64,000 nt of DNA from Nocardioides cavernaquae (GCF_003600895.1 NZ_QYRP01000002.1:3348001-3412000); one strand, 5' to 3'; positions 25,762 through 35,843 are shown, counted from the first letter of the stretch. Program-made: numbers and translations. Notes: generated from the sequence alone by a model not told the origin.

Positions 25762-26230
25762 GCACTCGCACGGCCACCGGCACGACGCAGCTCCCGGACC
25801 GGCCAACACGGTTCGGCCCACCCGCCAGCGTCGCGCCGTGTCCGAGGTGATGTCGACCTTCGACGACTTCCGCAGCGCCCAGGAGATCCACGCCCTCCTG
25901 ACCGAGCGCGGCGAGGCGGTTGGCCTGGCCACCGTCTACCGGACGCTGCAGCTGCTCAGTGAGTCCGGCGAGGTCGACATGCTCCGGACCGAGGACGGCG
26001 AGTCGGCGATCTACCGACGCTGCCACCTCGCCGAGCGACACCACCATCACCTGGTCTGCCGGCACTGCGGGGCGACCGTCGAGGTCGAGGGTCCTGCGGT
26101 CGAGAAGTGGACGGAGTCGATCGCGGCCGAGCACGGCTTCTCCGAGATCGCGCACACGCTGGAGCTGTTCGGCACCTGCCCGCGGTGTGCAGCCGAGGCC
26201 GCGGCCGCAGGGAACCCGGCCGGGGCCTGA
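25748..26230 (+). CDS. zur: Zinc uptake regulator, Fur family
   Basis: The 160-residue protein has a winged helix (AQEIHALLTERGEAVGLATVYRTLQLL) and a dimerisation domain with the structural zinc pairs Cys104/Cys107 and Cys144/Cys147, plus HHHH at 98-101. An N-terminal EHSHGHRHD segment is added to the usual Fur frame. The ATG lies 14 bases before the znuB stop, so translation is coupled. It most likely closes the loop at the two Zur boxes upstream of znuA. Confidence 0.92.
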   Translation: MTSTEHSHGHRHDAAPGPANTVRPTRQRRAVSEVMSTFDDFRSAQEIHALLTERGEAVGLATVYRTLQLLSESGEVDMLRTEDGESAIYRRCHLAERHHHHLVCRHCGATVEVEGPAVEKWTESIAAEHGFSEIAHTLELFGTCPRCAAEAAAAGNPAGA

Positions 26231-26232
26231 CC

Positions 26233-27039
26233 TCAGACCTGGTTGGGGACCGCTCCGCCGTAGCGACGATCGCGGCGGGCGTACTCCTCCACGGCTGCCC
26301 ACAGGTGGGTCCGGTCGACGTCGGGCCACAACACGTCGCTGAAGACGAACTCGGAGTACGCCGACTGCCAGGTCATGAAGTTGGAGAGCCGCTGCTCCCC
26401 CGACGTGCGCCAGACCAGGTCGGCGTCCGGGAACTCGGGCACGTAGAGGTGCTTCCCGATCGTCTTCTCGTCGATGCGCTCGGGGTTGAGCCGGCCGGCA
26501 GCCACCTCGCGGGCGATCGCACGCGTCGCGTCGACCAGCTCCGGACGACCGCCGTAGTTGATGCACATCGTCAGCGTCAGGACGTCGTTGCCCTGGGTGA
26601 GCTCCTCGGCGACGGCCAGCTCCTTGAGCACCGAGCGCCACAGCCGCGGAGCCCGGCCGGCCCAGCGCACCCGCACACCGAGGTCGTGCATCTCGTCGCG
26701 CCGACGGCGTACGACGTCGCGGTTGAAGCCCATCAGGTAGCGGACCTCCTCAGGCGAGCGCGACCAGTTCTCCGTCGAGAAGGCATAGACCGAGATGGCC
26801 TTGATGCCGAGCTCGATCGCACCCTCGACGACGTCGAAGAGCGCGAACTCCCCCTGCGCGTGGCCGGCGTTGCGGGGCAGCCCGCGCTCCTTGGCCCATC
26901 GGCCGTTGCCGTCCATGACGATCGCGACGTGCTCGGGAACGAACTCGGCCGGGATGGCGGGCGGCGTCGCGCCGGAGACATGGGGCTGCGGGAGGCGCGC
27001 GGGTTCGCGACGGACGGCCGCTCGGGATCGGTGTTGCAC
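26233..27039 (-). CDS. uppS: Isoprenyl transferase (undecaprenyl/decaprenyl diphosphate synthase)
   Basis: The 268-residue protein is a cis-prenyltransferase: [17 protein letters not shown] with the catalytic Asp near residue 35, [10 protein letters not shown], and the C-terminal [21 protein letters not shown] signature. It makes the lipid carrier for peptidoglycan and other polymers. The GTG at 27039 lies 7 bases after TAGGGT (27052-27047), so a leaderless start is likely; the longer frame runs into the divergent marR region. It is convergent with zur (2-base gap). Confidence 0.93.
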   Translation of the reverse strand: MQHRSRAAVRREPARLPQPHVSGATPPAIPAEFVPEHVAIVMDGNGRWAKERGLPRNAGHAQGEFALFDVVEGAIELGIKAISVYAFSTENWSRSPEEVRYLMGFNRDVVRRRRDEMHDLGVRVRWAGRAPRLWRSVLKELAVAEELTQGNDVLTLTMCINYGGRPELVDATRAIAREVAAGRLNPERIDEKTIGKHLYVPEFPDADLVWRTSGEQRLSNFMTWQSAYSEFVFSDVLWPDVDRTHLWAAVEEYARRDRRYGGAVPNQV

Positions 27040-27199
27040 GGGGACCACCCTAGGAGATGGGACGAGACGAGCGCGTCCGGTCAGTGGTCCAGTCGTATGC
27101 TTCGCCGCGTTGCCCCAGTGTTTACAACGGTTTGGCAACATTTCCTGCAAGACTTGGGGCCTGCCGGCAATCGGTGATCCCCAATCGGCGAACGAGGAC

Positions 27200-27697
27200 A
27201 TGGTGCAGCCCAAGAACACGAACGACGTGATCGAGCAGCAGCTCTTCAAGCTGATGCGCCGCTCCAATGCGATCCACGTGACCACTGCCAGTGGCGAGGT
27301 CGAGCTCGAGCGGTCCAGCTACGGCATCCTGTGCCTGCTGGCCGACGAGGGGCCGCAGCGGCTCGGCGCGATCGCGGGAGCGTTCCACCTGGACCCCTCG
27401 ACCGTCACCCGGCAGGCGCAGACCGTCGTGCGCCTCGGTCTGGCCGAGAAGGCCCCGGACCCGGACGACCGTCGCGCGACCGTCCTCAGCCTCACCAAGA
27501 TCGGCCGCGAGTCGATCGCTGCCGTGCGCACCTTCCGCCGCCAGGCCCTCGACCTGCTCCTGGGCGACTGGTCCGGGACCGAGCTCGAGACGTTCGCCGC
27601 CCTGCTGGGCAAGTTCAACGGGACCATCGACCGGTGGGAGTCGGGCGCGTTGCCGCCCGAGATCTCCGAGCACCCGCTGGGCAAGCCGGGCTCCTGA
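27200..27697 (+). CDS. MarR-family transcriptional regulator
   Basis: The 165-residue protein has the MarR winged helix ([41 protein letters not shown], with the wing [14 protein letters not shown]). Target and ligand are unknown. The ATG at 27200 is very close to GAGGA; a GTG three bases later is an equally possible start. It is divergent from uppS across 160 bases that contain direct repeats CAATCGG, and convergent with recO. Confidence 0.88.
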   Translation: MVQPKNTNDVIEQQLFKLMRRSNAIHVTTASGEVELERSSYGILCLLADEGPQRLGAIAGAFHLDPSTVTRQAQTVVRLGLAEKAPDPDDRRATVLSLTKIGRESIAAVRTFRRQALDLLLGDWSGTELETFAALLGKFNGTIDRWESGALPPEISEHPLGKPGS

Positions 27698-27716
27698 GCC
27701 GTCGCGCGAACCGGCG

Positions 27717-28445
27717 TCAGCGCTCGATGTAGGCGAGCGAGCGGAGGCCGCGCTCGAGGTGCCAGCTCAGGTACGCCGCGACGAGACCGTTGGCCTCACG
27801 CCGGTGTCGCACCTCGCTGGCCAGCACGACGCCCCAGTCACCCGTGAGCAGCGCGCCGAGCAGGGCGACTGTCTCGGCGGACGGGTTCGCCGAACCTGGC
27901 AGCCGGCAGGCCGGACAGAGCACGCCACCGGCAGCCGGGTGGAACCAGCGATGGGGCCCCTCGACCCCACACCGCGCGCAACCGTCGAAGCTCGGCGCAT
28001 AGCCGGCCACCGACAACGAGCGCAGCAGAAACGAGTCGAGCACCTGCAGCGCCGGCTTGTCGTCGCTGGTCAACGCACGCAGGCCACCCACGAGCAGCAG
28101 GAACTGCTGCAGCGCCGGCTCGCGGTCCTCGGTCACCACGCGCTCGGCGGTCTCGAGCATCGCCGTCCCCGCCGTATAGCGCTCGTAGTCCGCTCCCAGG
28201 CGTGACCCGAAGGGCGCGATCGTCTCGGCCTGCGTGATCACGTCGAGGTTGCGACCCTCCGCCAGCTGCAGGTCGACATAGCTGAACGGCTCCAGCCGTG
28301 AGCCCCAGCGCGACGTCGTGCGCCGCACACCCTTGGCCACTGCCCGGACGCGTCCGTGATCACGCGTCAGCAGCGTGATGATGCGGTCGGCTTCACCCAG
28401 CTTGTGGGTGCGCAGCACAACGGCCTCGGCTCGGTAGAGGGGCAC
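27717..28445 (-). CDS. recO: DNA repair protein RecO
   Basis: The 242-residue protein begins with the OB-fold VPLYRAEAVVLRTHKLGEADRI and has the C-terminal zinc ligands CARCG and CPACR. It loads RecA with RecF/RecR in gap repair. The GTG start at 28445 has GGAGGT immediately before it, too close for a normal ribosome site, and CACAAT (28457-28452) 6 bases upstream fits a leaderless transcript. The gene shares a 30-base divergent region with the membrane protein at 28476. Confidence 0.93.
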   Translation of the reverse strand: MPLYRAEAVVLRTHKLGEADRIITLLTRDHGRVRAVAKGVRRTTSRWGSRLEPFSYVDLQLAEGRNLDVITQAETIAPFGSRLGADYERYTAGTAMLETAERVVTEDREPALQQFLLLVGGLRALTSDDKPALQVLDSFLLRSLSVAGYAPSFDGCARCGVEGPHRWFHPAAGGVLCPACRLPGSANPSAETVALLGALLTGDWGVVLASEVRHRREANGLVAAYLSWHLERGLRSLAYIER

Positions 28446-28475
28446 ACCTCCATTGTGCGGGTTAGGGTGCCGCGC

Positions 28476-29342
28476 ATGAGCGCGACCCGCCCCACCGGAC
28501 GTCCCGACCTGACGCGATCCCCCGGCGCTGCCTCCGGACCGGGCATCGGTGACCCCGACGGCAGCGGGCCCCAACGGGCCCCTGGCAAGCCGGCCGCTCC
28601 CCCGGTGCGGCTCACCGACTGGCTGATGCTCGTGCTTGCGATCGTGTCGGTCGGACTGCTCGTGTGGATCACCTTCTTCGAGGTCTCGGACACGTGGACC
28701 CGCCGCGTGGTCGTCGCCGACTACGTCATCTGCGGCATCTTCTTCGTCGAGTTCGTCGTGCGCTGGCGGCGCTCCAGGCTGGGCTGGAGGTTCCTCGCGC
28801 TGTACTGGTACGAGATCCTCGGCATGATCCCGCTCTCGGACCCGGCGTTCCGCTCGTTCCGGCTGATCAGGGTCGTGATCATCGTGATGCGGCTGGCCCG
28901 CGCGGCCGACCGGGCCTTCGGCGACCGCGCCACGGCGTACGTCGTCGGGCGCGTCGCCGACACGATCGTCCAGGTGATCCGCAAGCCCGTGACGGTGGCC
29001 GTGCTGGACGAGGTCATCGCCGTGATCCAGACCGGCAACTACACGAAGCACGTCTCCGCCGCGATCGCGGAGAACCGTGACGAGCTCGACGCGCTCATCG
29101 TCGACCTGGTCCGCACCGACCAGGCCACGGGCAAGCTGCGCTACCTCCCCTTCCACGACGACGTCGTGAAGCTCGTGGCCGACACCGTCTTCCGGATCGC
29201 CGACGGCGCGCTGGCCGACCCCCGCGTGCACGAGCTGATCTCCGACGCCATCCGTGAGTCCGCGACCGAGCTGCGGAGCAACGTCCGTGCTCGCGAGCAC
29301 GACCTGGTCAAGGGCAACGAAGCAAAGCTCGGCGCCCGCTGA
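28476..29342 (+). CDS. Membrane protein with a voltage-sensor-like S1-S4 domain, no pore
   Basis: The 288-residue protein has a proline-rich start, then four helices: S1 about 48-69, S2 about 78-97 (ADYVICGIFFVEFVVRW), S3 about 107-121 (YWYEILGMIPL) and S4 about 125-142 with Arg126, 129, 132, 139 and 142. This matches the sensor half of voltage-gated channels. No selectivity filter or S5-S6 pair follows; instead there is a soluble, mostly helical domain of about 140 residues. The ATG is 7 bases after TAGGGT (28463-28468). Function unknown. Confidence 0.75.
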   Translation: MSATRPTGRPDLTRSPGAASGPGIGDPDGSGPQRAPGKPAAPPVRLTDWLMLVLAIVSVGLLVWITFFEVSDTWTRRVVVADYVICGIFFVEFVVRWRRSRLGWRFLALYWYEILGMIPLSDPAFRSFRLIRVVIIVMRLARAADRAFGDRATAYVVGRVADTIVQVIRKPVTVAVLDEVIAVIQTGNYTKHVSAAIAENRDELDALIVDLVRTDQATGKLRYLPFHDDVVKLVADTVFRIADGALADPRVHELISDAIRESATELRSNVRAREHDLVKGNEAKLGAR

Positions 29343-29349
29343 CCCCGCC

Positions 29350-29415
29350 GACACGGCGCTACTTCGATGTCGACACGGCGCGACCTTGACGTCGAGACGG
29401 CGCTACTTTTCGGCC
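29350..29415. repeat. Three tandem 22-base repeats, first locus
   Basis: Units at 29350-29371, 29372-29393 and 29394-29415 each begin GA(C/G)ACGGCGC and end with ATGTC, ACGTC or a degenerate copy. On the minus strand they read GACGTCAAGG-TCGCGCCGTGTC and variants. The third unit overlaps the end of the glycosyltransferase gene and provides its TAG stop (29405-29403). The same unit recurs in the opposite orientation at 48255-48320. Confidence 0.8.
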
Positions 29416-30524
29416 ATGCCGACCTCATCAAGGAGCGCGAGGTCGAGCAGCGGGTGTGCTGCGAGCTCCTGCGCCACCTCGTGCGCCCGCGTCGCTGCCA
29501 CTCCCGAGGCCAGGACCGCCGCGAGGGCAGCGCTGAGCCGGTCCACTGCATCCGCGGGAGGCGTGCGCAGCGCGAAGCCTGCACCTGTCTCGACCGCGGC
29601 CCCCACACCTGCCCGGGCAACGGCCTCAGCGTTCGACGGCTGATCGGCGAAGAGCGGCACGATCACCTGCGGGCAGCCAGCAGCCAACGCATCCAGCGTC
29701 GTCCCCGACCCGCCGTGGTGGATGATCGCCGCGGCCCGGGAGAGTACGTCGTCGTGGTCGGCCCACGCCTGGATCGAGACGTTGTCACCGGCTTCGAGTC
29801 CCGCAGGATCGAACCGGTGGCTGGTGGTCAGCACAGCCTCTCCCCGCCACCCGCTCAGGACATCGGCAAGCACCAGGAACCACGGCTGGAGCGGCTCCAT
29901 GACCGGCGCCACCGTGCCCAGCGTCGCGTAGACGAAGTCAGGATCGACGGCACGTGGGGGCGGGCTGAGTGTCCGGTAGCGCCGGGTGTCCTCGAACGTC
30001 GCCGGGTCCATGCTCTCCGGGAACCGGCTCAGCGTCGGCGTTGCCTCCACGATCGCGGTCGTGCCCGGGAACCACTCCTCCAGCACCGGCGCCGCGTAGT
30101 CGAGGATCATCTTCTCCTCGGCGGCCAGGCTGATCCCGATCCTGACCTGACGGATCCCCCGCTTCGCAGCCTCGACGGCTGATGCGTATTCACAGGGCTC
30201 GCGCAGCACCAGATCAGGCTGGAACTCGTCCATGATCGCGCCCATGGCCGGCCGGAGCGCACCCGAGTTGATGCGGGCGAAGATCTCCGTCATGACGACG
30301 GTGGCGGCATTCTCCGGATCGGCGTAGGCGCGGTCCCACGCCTCGTGGGCGACCGCTGAGTCCGGCGCTGCACCGGCCCGGAACGGCCACGCGGCCGCTG
30401 CATCGGCAAGGTCGGGTGGACCGACGACGAGTACGTCGTGGCCAGCGGCGCTGAGGTGGGCGAGCCAGGGCTTCATCGGTGTGAAGTGCCCGGCCGCCGC
30501 AGTTGACGCTGCGAGAACGCGCAT
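29403..30524 (-). CDS. Glycosyltransferase, GT1 family
   Basis: The 373-residue protein has the GT-B fold: N-terminal RVLAASTAAAGHFTPMKPWLAHLSAAGH and a C-terminal donor site IIHHGGSGTTLDALAAGCPQVIVPLFADQPSNA, close to macrolide and flavonoid glucosyltransferases (MGT/UGT). It probably moves a sugar from a nucleotide donor to a small hydrophobic acceptor, possibly in detoxification or natural product tailoring. It lies alone between leuA and the voltage-sensor gene. The ATG at 30524 begins the conserved N-terminus; the longer frame into leuA is a shadow. Confidence 0.88.
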   Translation of the reverse strand: MRVLAASTAAAGHFTPMKPWLAHLSAAGHDVLVVGPPDLADAAAAWPFRAGAAPDSAVAHEAWDRAYADPENAATVVMTEIFARINSGALRPAMGAIMDEFQPDLVLREPCEYASAVEAAKRGIRQVRIGISLAAEEKMILDYAAPVLEEWFPGTTAIVEATPTLSRFPESMDPATFEDTRRYRTLSPPPRAVDPDFVYATLGTVAPVMEPLQPWFLVLADVLSGWRGEAVLTTSHRFDPAGLEAGDNVSIQAWADHDDVLSRAAAIIHHGGSGTTLDALAAGCPQVIVPLFADQPSNAEAVARAGVGAAVETGAGFALRTPPADAVDRLSAALAAVLASGVAATRAHEVAQELAAHPLLDLALLDEVGMAEK

Positions 30525-30648
30525 GCTCGCCAGTGTGCTCCCTGGCTCGCGGCGGCGGGGAGCCTTCTGCGGAAATCCCGGTGCTCCTGGGACTGATGCC
30601 GCCCCGGGCCGCGGCGTACAGCCACGAGCCCGGGACGGGCGACCCAGA

Positions 30649-32415
<1,767 letters not shown>

Positions 32416-32446
32416 TCAGAGTGTGAGCGCCGGCGCGCGGGACTCT

Positions 32447-32502
32447 CCGCAGCGAGGAAGGCCGACTACTGATGCCCGATCTGGGCAAAGGCCTCGCTGC
32501 GG
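32447..32502 (-). promoter_or_regulatory. Leucine attenuator stem in the leuA leader
   Basis: CCGCAGCGAG inside the leader peptide coding part (complement of 32502-32493) pairs perfectly with CTCGCTGCGG (complement of 32456-32447) after the leader stop. A further GGCC pair can extend it with a small bulge. Ribosome stalling at the three Leu codons would change this pairing. Other GC-rich hairpins follow up to leuA. Confidence 0.65.
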
Positions 32503-32531
32503 CAGCGAAGAAGAAGGAACTGGCGCATCAT
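32466..32531 (-). CDS. leuL: leuA leader peptide
   Basis: A 21-residue frame starting ATG ATG reads MMRQFLLLRC, then RSEAFAQIGHQ, and stops 65 bases before leuA. The three leucines are consecutive CTT codons, a rare choice in this GC-rich genome and typical of amino-acid leaders. TACGCT (32546-32541) is 9 bases before the first ATG, so the leader is almost at the 5' end of the message. Leader peptides in front of leuA are known in other actinobacteria. Confidence 0.82.
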   Translation of the reverse strand: MMRQFLLLRCRSEAFAQIGHQ

Positions 32532-32540
32532 GACGAGTCC

Positions 32541-32558
32541 AGCGTAGCGCACTACGTT
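32541..32558. promoter_or_regulatory. Back-to-back divergent -10 elements for leuA and the flavodoxin-like gene
   Basis: TACGCT on the minus strand (32546-32541) and TACGTT on the plus strand (32553-32558) are 6 bases apart and form a near-symmetric dyad. Each lies 6-9 bases before the first codon of its gene. The two promoters must compete for polymerase. Confidence 0.5.
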
Positions 32559-32564
32559 GGAGCC

Positions 32565-33059
32565 ATGGCCACGCTCCTCGTCGTCCATCACTCCCCCACC
32601 CGCTCCCTGCAGTCGCTGACCGACGCGGTGCTCGCAGGTGCGGGAGACGACAGCATCGAAGGCGTCGACGTGGTGGTGAAGCACGCACTCGAGGCCACTG
32701 CCGATGACGTGCTCGCCGCCGACGGGTACCTCCTCGGCACGACCGCCAACTTCGGCTACATGAGCGGGGCGCTCAAGCACTTCTTCGACTCGACGTTCCT
32801 CGCCGTCGGTGGCTCCCTCGACGACTCCGGCGGCACGTCGGTCGAAGGGGCGGGCGCCACGGCCAAGAGGCCCTTCGGGCTCTACATCCACGGCCGTTAC
32901 GACCTGACCGGCGCGGTGCGGTCGGTCATGAGCATCGTCGGCGCCCTCGGCTGGAAGCAGGGGTACGACGTGCTCGAGGTGCTGGGCGAGGTGACGGACG
33001 CTGACCGCGAGGCGGCGTACGAGCTGGGCGGTACCATCGCGGCACTCCTGACCACCTGA
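32565..33059 (+). CDS. Flavodoxin/NADPH-dependent FMN reductase-like protein
   Basis: The 164-residue protein has a flavodoxin-type fold: MATLLVVHHSPTRSLQSLTDAV with the phosphate-binding loop, then DGYLLGTTANFGYMSGALKHFFDS, the usual FMN-side loop of WrbA-like and FMN_red proteins. Its partner and substrate are unknown. The ATG at 32565 lies 6 bases after TACGTT; an earlier in-frame ATG would overlap the leuA leader. Confidence 0.85.
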   Translation: MATLLVVHHSPTRSLQSLTDAVLAGAGDDSIEGVDVVVKHALEATADDVLAADGYLLGTTANFGYMSGALKHFFDSTFLAVGGSLDDSGGTSVEGAGATAKRPFGLYIHGRYDLTGAVRSVMSIVGALGWKQGYDVLEVLGEVTDADREAAYELGGTIAALLTT

Positions 33060-33074
33060 TCGATTCGGGGATCG

Positions 33075-33923
33075 ATGCTGCCTTCGACTCGGGGCGCGCC
33101 CGGAAGGCGCCGCCTTGCCGCCGTGCTGTGCGTCCTCGTCGCGGGCGCACTCGCACTCGCGGGTTGCAGCAAGGACCTCGACCCCACCGACGATCCGTCG
33201 CAGGTCGACGCGATCACTCCCCCGGCCGTCGGCGCCTGCCGGCTGCTGACCCCGGAGCAGGTCGGCAGGGCCGACAACGCGACCAGGACGGTCGCGTGCA
33301 CGAAGAAGCACACCGCCGAGACGTACGCCGCGGGCGAGCTGCCCAAGGAGCTGGACGACGCGTCGTACAGCGGTCGCGAGGTCGCGCTGGCCAGCTACAA
33401 GCTCTGCAGCAAGGCGTTCTCGAAGCACCTCGGCGCCGACGACTCGATGGTGATGCGCACCGTGCTCAGCTGGGCCTGGTTCCGGCCCTCGACGAAGGCC
33501 TGGGAGGACGGCGCCCGGTGGTACCGCTGCGACCTGATCGGCGGCGGCGGGCAGGCCCTGACCGAGGGAGCGCAGAGCTACTTCCCGCTTCCGGCCGTGA
33601 CCAAGGGACTCCTGCGCGGGATCAAGCCGAGCGACGACTGGATGGTCTGCGCCAACGGGCGCACCGTGCGCCAGAGCCCGAAGGTGCCCTGCTCCGACAA
33701 GCACACCTGGCGTGCTGTCACGACGATCAAGCTCGGCGAGGACAAGGATCCCTACCCGGGCGACCACACGGCGCTGATCAAGACGCGCGACTTCTGCCGC
33801 AGCTCGGTGCAGGCGTGGCTGGGCTACCCGATCAGCTTCCAGTTCGGCTTCACCTGGTTCCATGAGGCCGAGTGGGAGGCCGGCAACCGCCGGTCGATCT
33901 GCTGGGCACGCACCGAGCACTGA
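33075..33923 (+). CDS. Septum-formation-like lipoprotein (first of two paralogues)
   Basis: The 282-residue protein has a signal peptide with lipobox LAGC (Cys31) and an extracellular domain with several Cys residues and two similar halves (VACTKKHTAETY and VPCSDKHTWRAV), as in the actinobacterial septum formation/DUF4190-associated family. Exact role unknown. It begins 15 bases after the flavodoxin-like gene and ends 15 bases before its paralogue, so the three genes probably form one transcript. Confidence 0.75.
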   Translation: MLPSTRGAPGRRRLAAVLCVLVAGALALAGCSKDLDPTDDPSQVDAITPPAVGACRLLTPEQVGRADNATRTVACTKKHTAETYAAGELPKELDDASYSGREVALASYKLCSKAFSKHLGADDSMVMRTVLSWAWFRPSTKAWEDGARWYRCDLIGGGGQALTEGAQSYFPLPAVTKGLLRGIKPSDDWMVCANGRTVRQSPKVPCSDKHTWRAVTTIKLGEDKDPYPGDHTALIKTRDFCRSSVQAWLGYPISFQFGFTWFHEAEWEAGNRRSICWARTEH

Positions 33924-33938
33924 CCGAGAGGAGCACCG

Positions 33939-34838
33939 ATGGCAGGCACACGGAGAGGCACCAGCGCGCACGCGCTCAACCCGCTGCGCGCCGCCGGGGT
34001 GACCCTCGCGGTGGTCACCGTCCTCGTGGCGATCCTGCTGGCCAGCTGCTCGGGTGGCACTCCGAAGAAGCCGTCAGCCGATCCCACCAATGCCACCACG
34101 ACACCGCTCCCGGCTGCCACGGCCGCGCCGCTCCCCTCCTCCCACGGCTGCTACCTCCTCACGTACGACGATGCGCTGGAGCCGACGAGCTCCGCCGAGC
34201 CGGTGGAGTGCAGCCAGGAGCACACCGACCGGACCTTCCACGTCGGCCGGCCGAGCAATGTCGTCAATGGCCACCTGCTCGCGGTCGACTCGGCGCGCGT
34301 CACCCGCCAGATGGCCACGGAGTGCCCGCGCCGCTTCGCGTCGTACGTCGGCGGGTCGACGGAGCAGCGCCGGCTGAGCATGCTCTCGGTCGTCTGGTTC
34401 GGGCCGACGCTGAGGCAGTCCGACGAGGGCCAGTCCTGGTTCCGCTGCGATGCGATCGCGCTCGCCTCCGCAGGCAAGCTGGCTCCCCTCACGGGCAAGC
34501 TCGTCAAGGTCCTCGACTCCGAGGCCGGCCGCACCCGATGGGGCCGCTGCGCCACCGGCAAGCCGGGCACCAAGGGTGCCGTCCAGGTGCTCTGCTCGAC
34601 CAAGCAGCCGGGTGGCAGCACCTGGCGCGCCGTGGCGACCGTCAACGTCGCTGCGGGCCCGAAGGGTGCCTGGCCGGGCCCGAAGAAGGCAGCCGCCGCG
34701 GGTGCTGGTTGCGAGGACCGGGTCCGCGACCAGGCCGAGGACAAGCTGAGCTTCAGCTGGGGCTACGAGCCGCCCACCGAGGCACAGTGGAAGGCCGGCC
34801 AGCACTACGGGTTCTGCTGGTCCCCCACGAAGAAGTAG
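33939..34838 (+). CDS. Septum-formation-like lipoprotein (second paralogue)
   Basis: The 299-residue protein has lipobox LASC (Cys37), a Thr/Pro/Ala linker and the same two-half Cys-containing domain as the preceding protein (VECSQEHTDRTFHVG, VLCSTKQPGGSTWRAVATV, and the shared C-terminus EAxWxAGxxxxxCW). AGAGGAGC precedes the ATG. A tandem duplication followed by divergence is clear. It is convergent with era (6-base gap). Confidence 0.75.
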   Translation: MAGTRRGTSAHALNPLRAAGVTLAVVTVLVAILLASCSGGTPKKPSADPTNATTTPLPAATAAPLPSSHGCYLLTYDDALEPTSSAEPVECSQEHTDRTFHVGRPSNVVNGHLLAVDSARVTRQMATECPRRFASYVGGSTEQRRLSMLSVVWFGPTLRQSDEGQSWFRCDAIALASAGKLAPLTGKLVKVLDSEAGRTRWGRCATGKPGTKGAVQVLCSTKQPGGSTWRAVATVNVAAGPKGAWPGPKKAAAAGAGCEDRVRDQAEDKLSFSWGYEPPTEAQWKAGQHYGFCWSPTKK

Positions 34839-34844
34839 CCCCGT

Positions 34845-35843
34845 TCAGAAGCCGAGCTTGCGCAGCTGGCGCGGGTCACGCTGCCAGTCCTTGGCCACCT
34901 TGACGTGCAGGTCGAGGTAGACCGGCGTGCCCAGGATCGCCTCGATCTGCTTGCGGGCGGCCATGCCGACCTCGCGCAGCCGCGCACCCTTGTGGCCGAT
35001 GATGATCCCCTTCTGGGAGTCACGCTCGACGTAGAGGTTGGCGTGGATCAGCAGCAGCGGCTTGTCGGCCGGCCGGTCCTCCTTGAGCGCCATCTCCTCG
35101 ACCACGACGGCGATGGAGTGCGGGAGCTCGTCACGGACGCCCTCGAGAGACGCTTCGCGGATCAGCTCGGCGACGATCGCCTCCTCGGGAGCATCGGAGA
35201 GCTCGCCGTCGGGATAGAGCATCGGGCCCTCGGGAAGCAGCCCGACAAGCAGCTCCTCGAGCAGCTTGACCTGGCTGCCGCCGACCGCGGAGACCGGGAT
35301 GATCTCGGCCCACTCGGTGCCGGTGGTGCGGCCCAGCTCGGCGATCGCGAGCAGGTGCTCGCCGATCTGCTCGGGCGTCGCGAGGTCGGTCTTGGTCGCA
35401 ATCGCGATCTTGACCGTCTTGCGGACCTTGGCCAGCTCGTTGACGATGAACGTGTCGCCGGGACCGATCTTCTCGTTGGCCGGGAAGCAGACCGCTACCA
35501 CGTCGACCTCGGCCCAGGTGGTCTTCACGAGGTCGTTGAGCCGCTCGCCGAGCAGCGTCCGCGGACGGTGCAGGCCGGGGGTGTCGACCAGGATCAGCTG
35601 GGCGTCGTCGCGGTGGACGATGCCGCGCACGACCGTGCGGGTGGTCTGCGGCTTGCTCGAGGTGATCACGACCTTGGAGCCCACGAGCGCGTTGGTCAGC
35701 GTCGACTTGCCGGCGTTGGGACGCCCGACGAAGCTGACGAACCCGCTGCGGAAACCCTCCGGGCTGTTGCCGTGCAGCGGTCCCGACGGGGCCACCCCGG
35801 TCACGTCGAAGTCGCGGTCCCGCTCGTTCAGGTGGTCGCTCAT
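34845..35843 (-). CDS. era: GTPase Era
   Basis: The 332-residue protein has G1 GRPNAGKST, G3 DTPGL, G4 TKTD and G5 SA motifs, and a C-terminal KH domain with GIIIGHKGARLREVG. It binds 16S rRNA and acts in small-subunit assembly. The N-terminal extension of about 30 residues is common in actinobacteria. The ATG at 35843 overlaps the stop of the siderophore-interacting protein gene (ATGA) and has GAGAGG upstream; the longer frame upstream is a shadow of that gene. Confidence 0.96.
   Translation of the reverse strand: MSDHLNERDRDFDVTGVAPSGPLHGNSPEGFRSGFVSFVGRPNAGKSTLTNALVGSKVVITSSKPQTTRTVVRGIVHRDDAQLILVDTPGLHRPRTLLGERLNDLVKTTWAEVDVVAVCFPANEKIGPGDTFIVNELAKVRKTVKIAIATKTDLATPEQIGEHLLAIAELGRTTGTEWAEIIPVSAVGGSQVKLLEELLVGLLPEGPMLYPDGELSDAPEEAIVAELIREASLEGVRDELPHSIAVVVEEMALKEDRPADKPLLLIHANLYVERDSQKGIIIGHKGARLREVGMAARKQIEAILGTPVYLDLHVKVAKDWQRDPRQLRKLGF

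Noticed and set aside
29350..29415. CRISPR array
   Set aside because: The 22-base units follow each other directly without unique spacers, and there are no cas genes.
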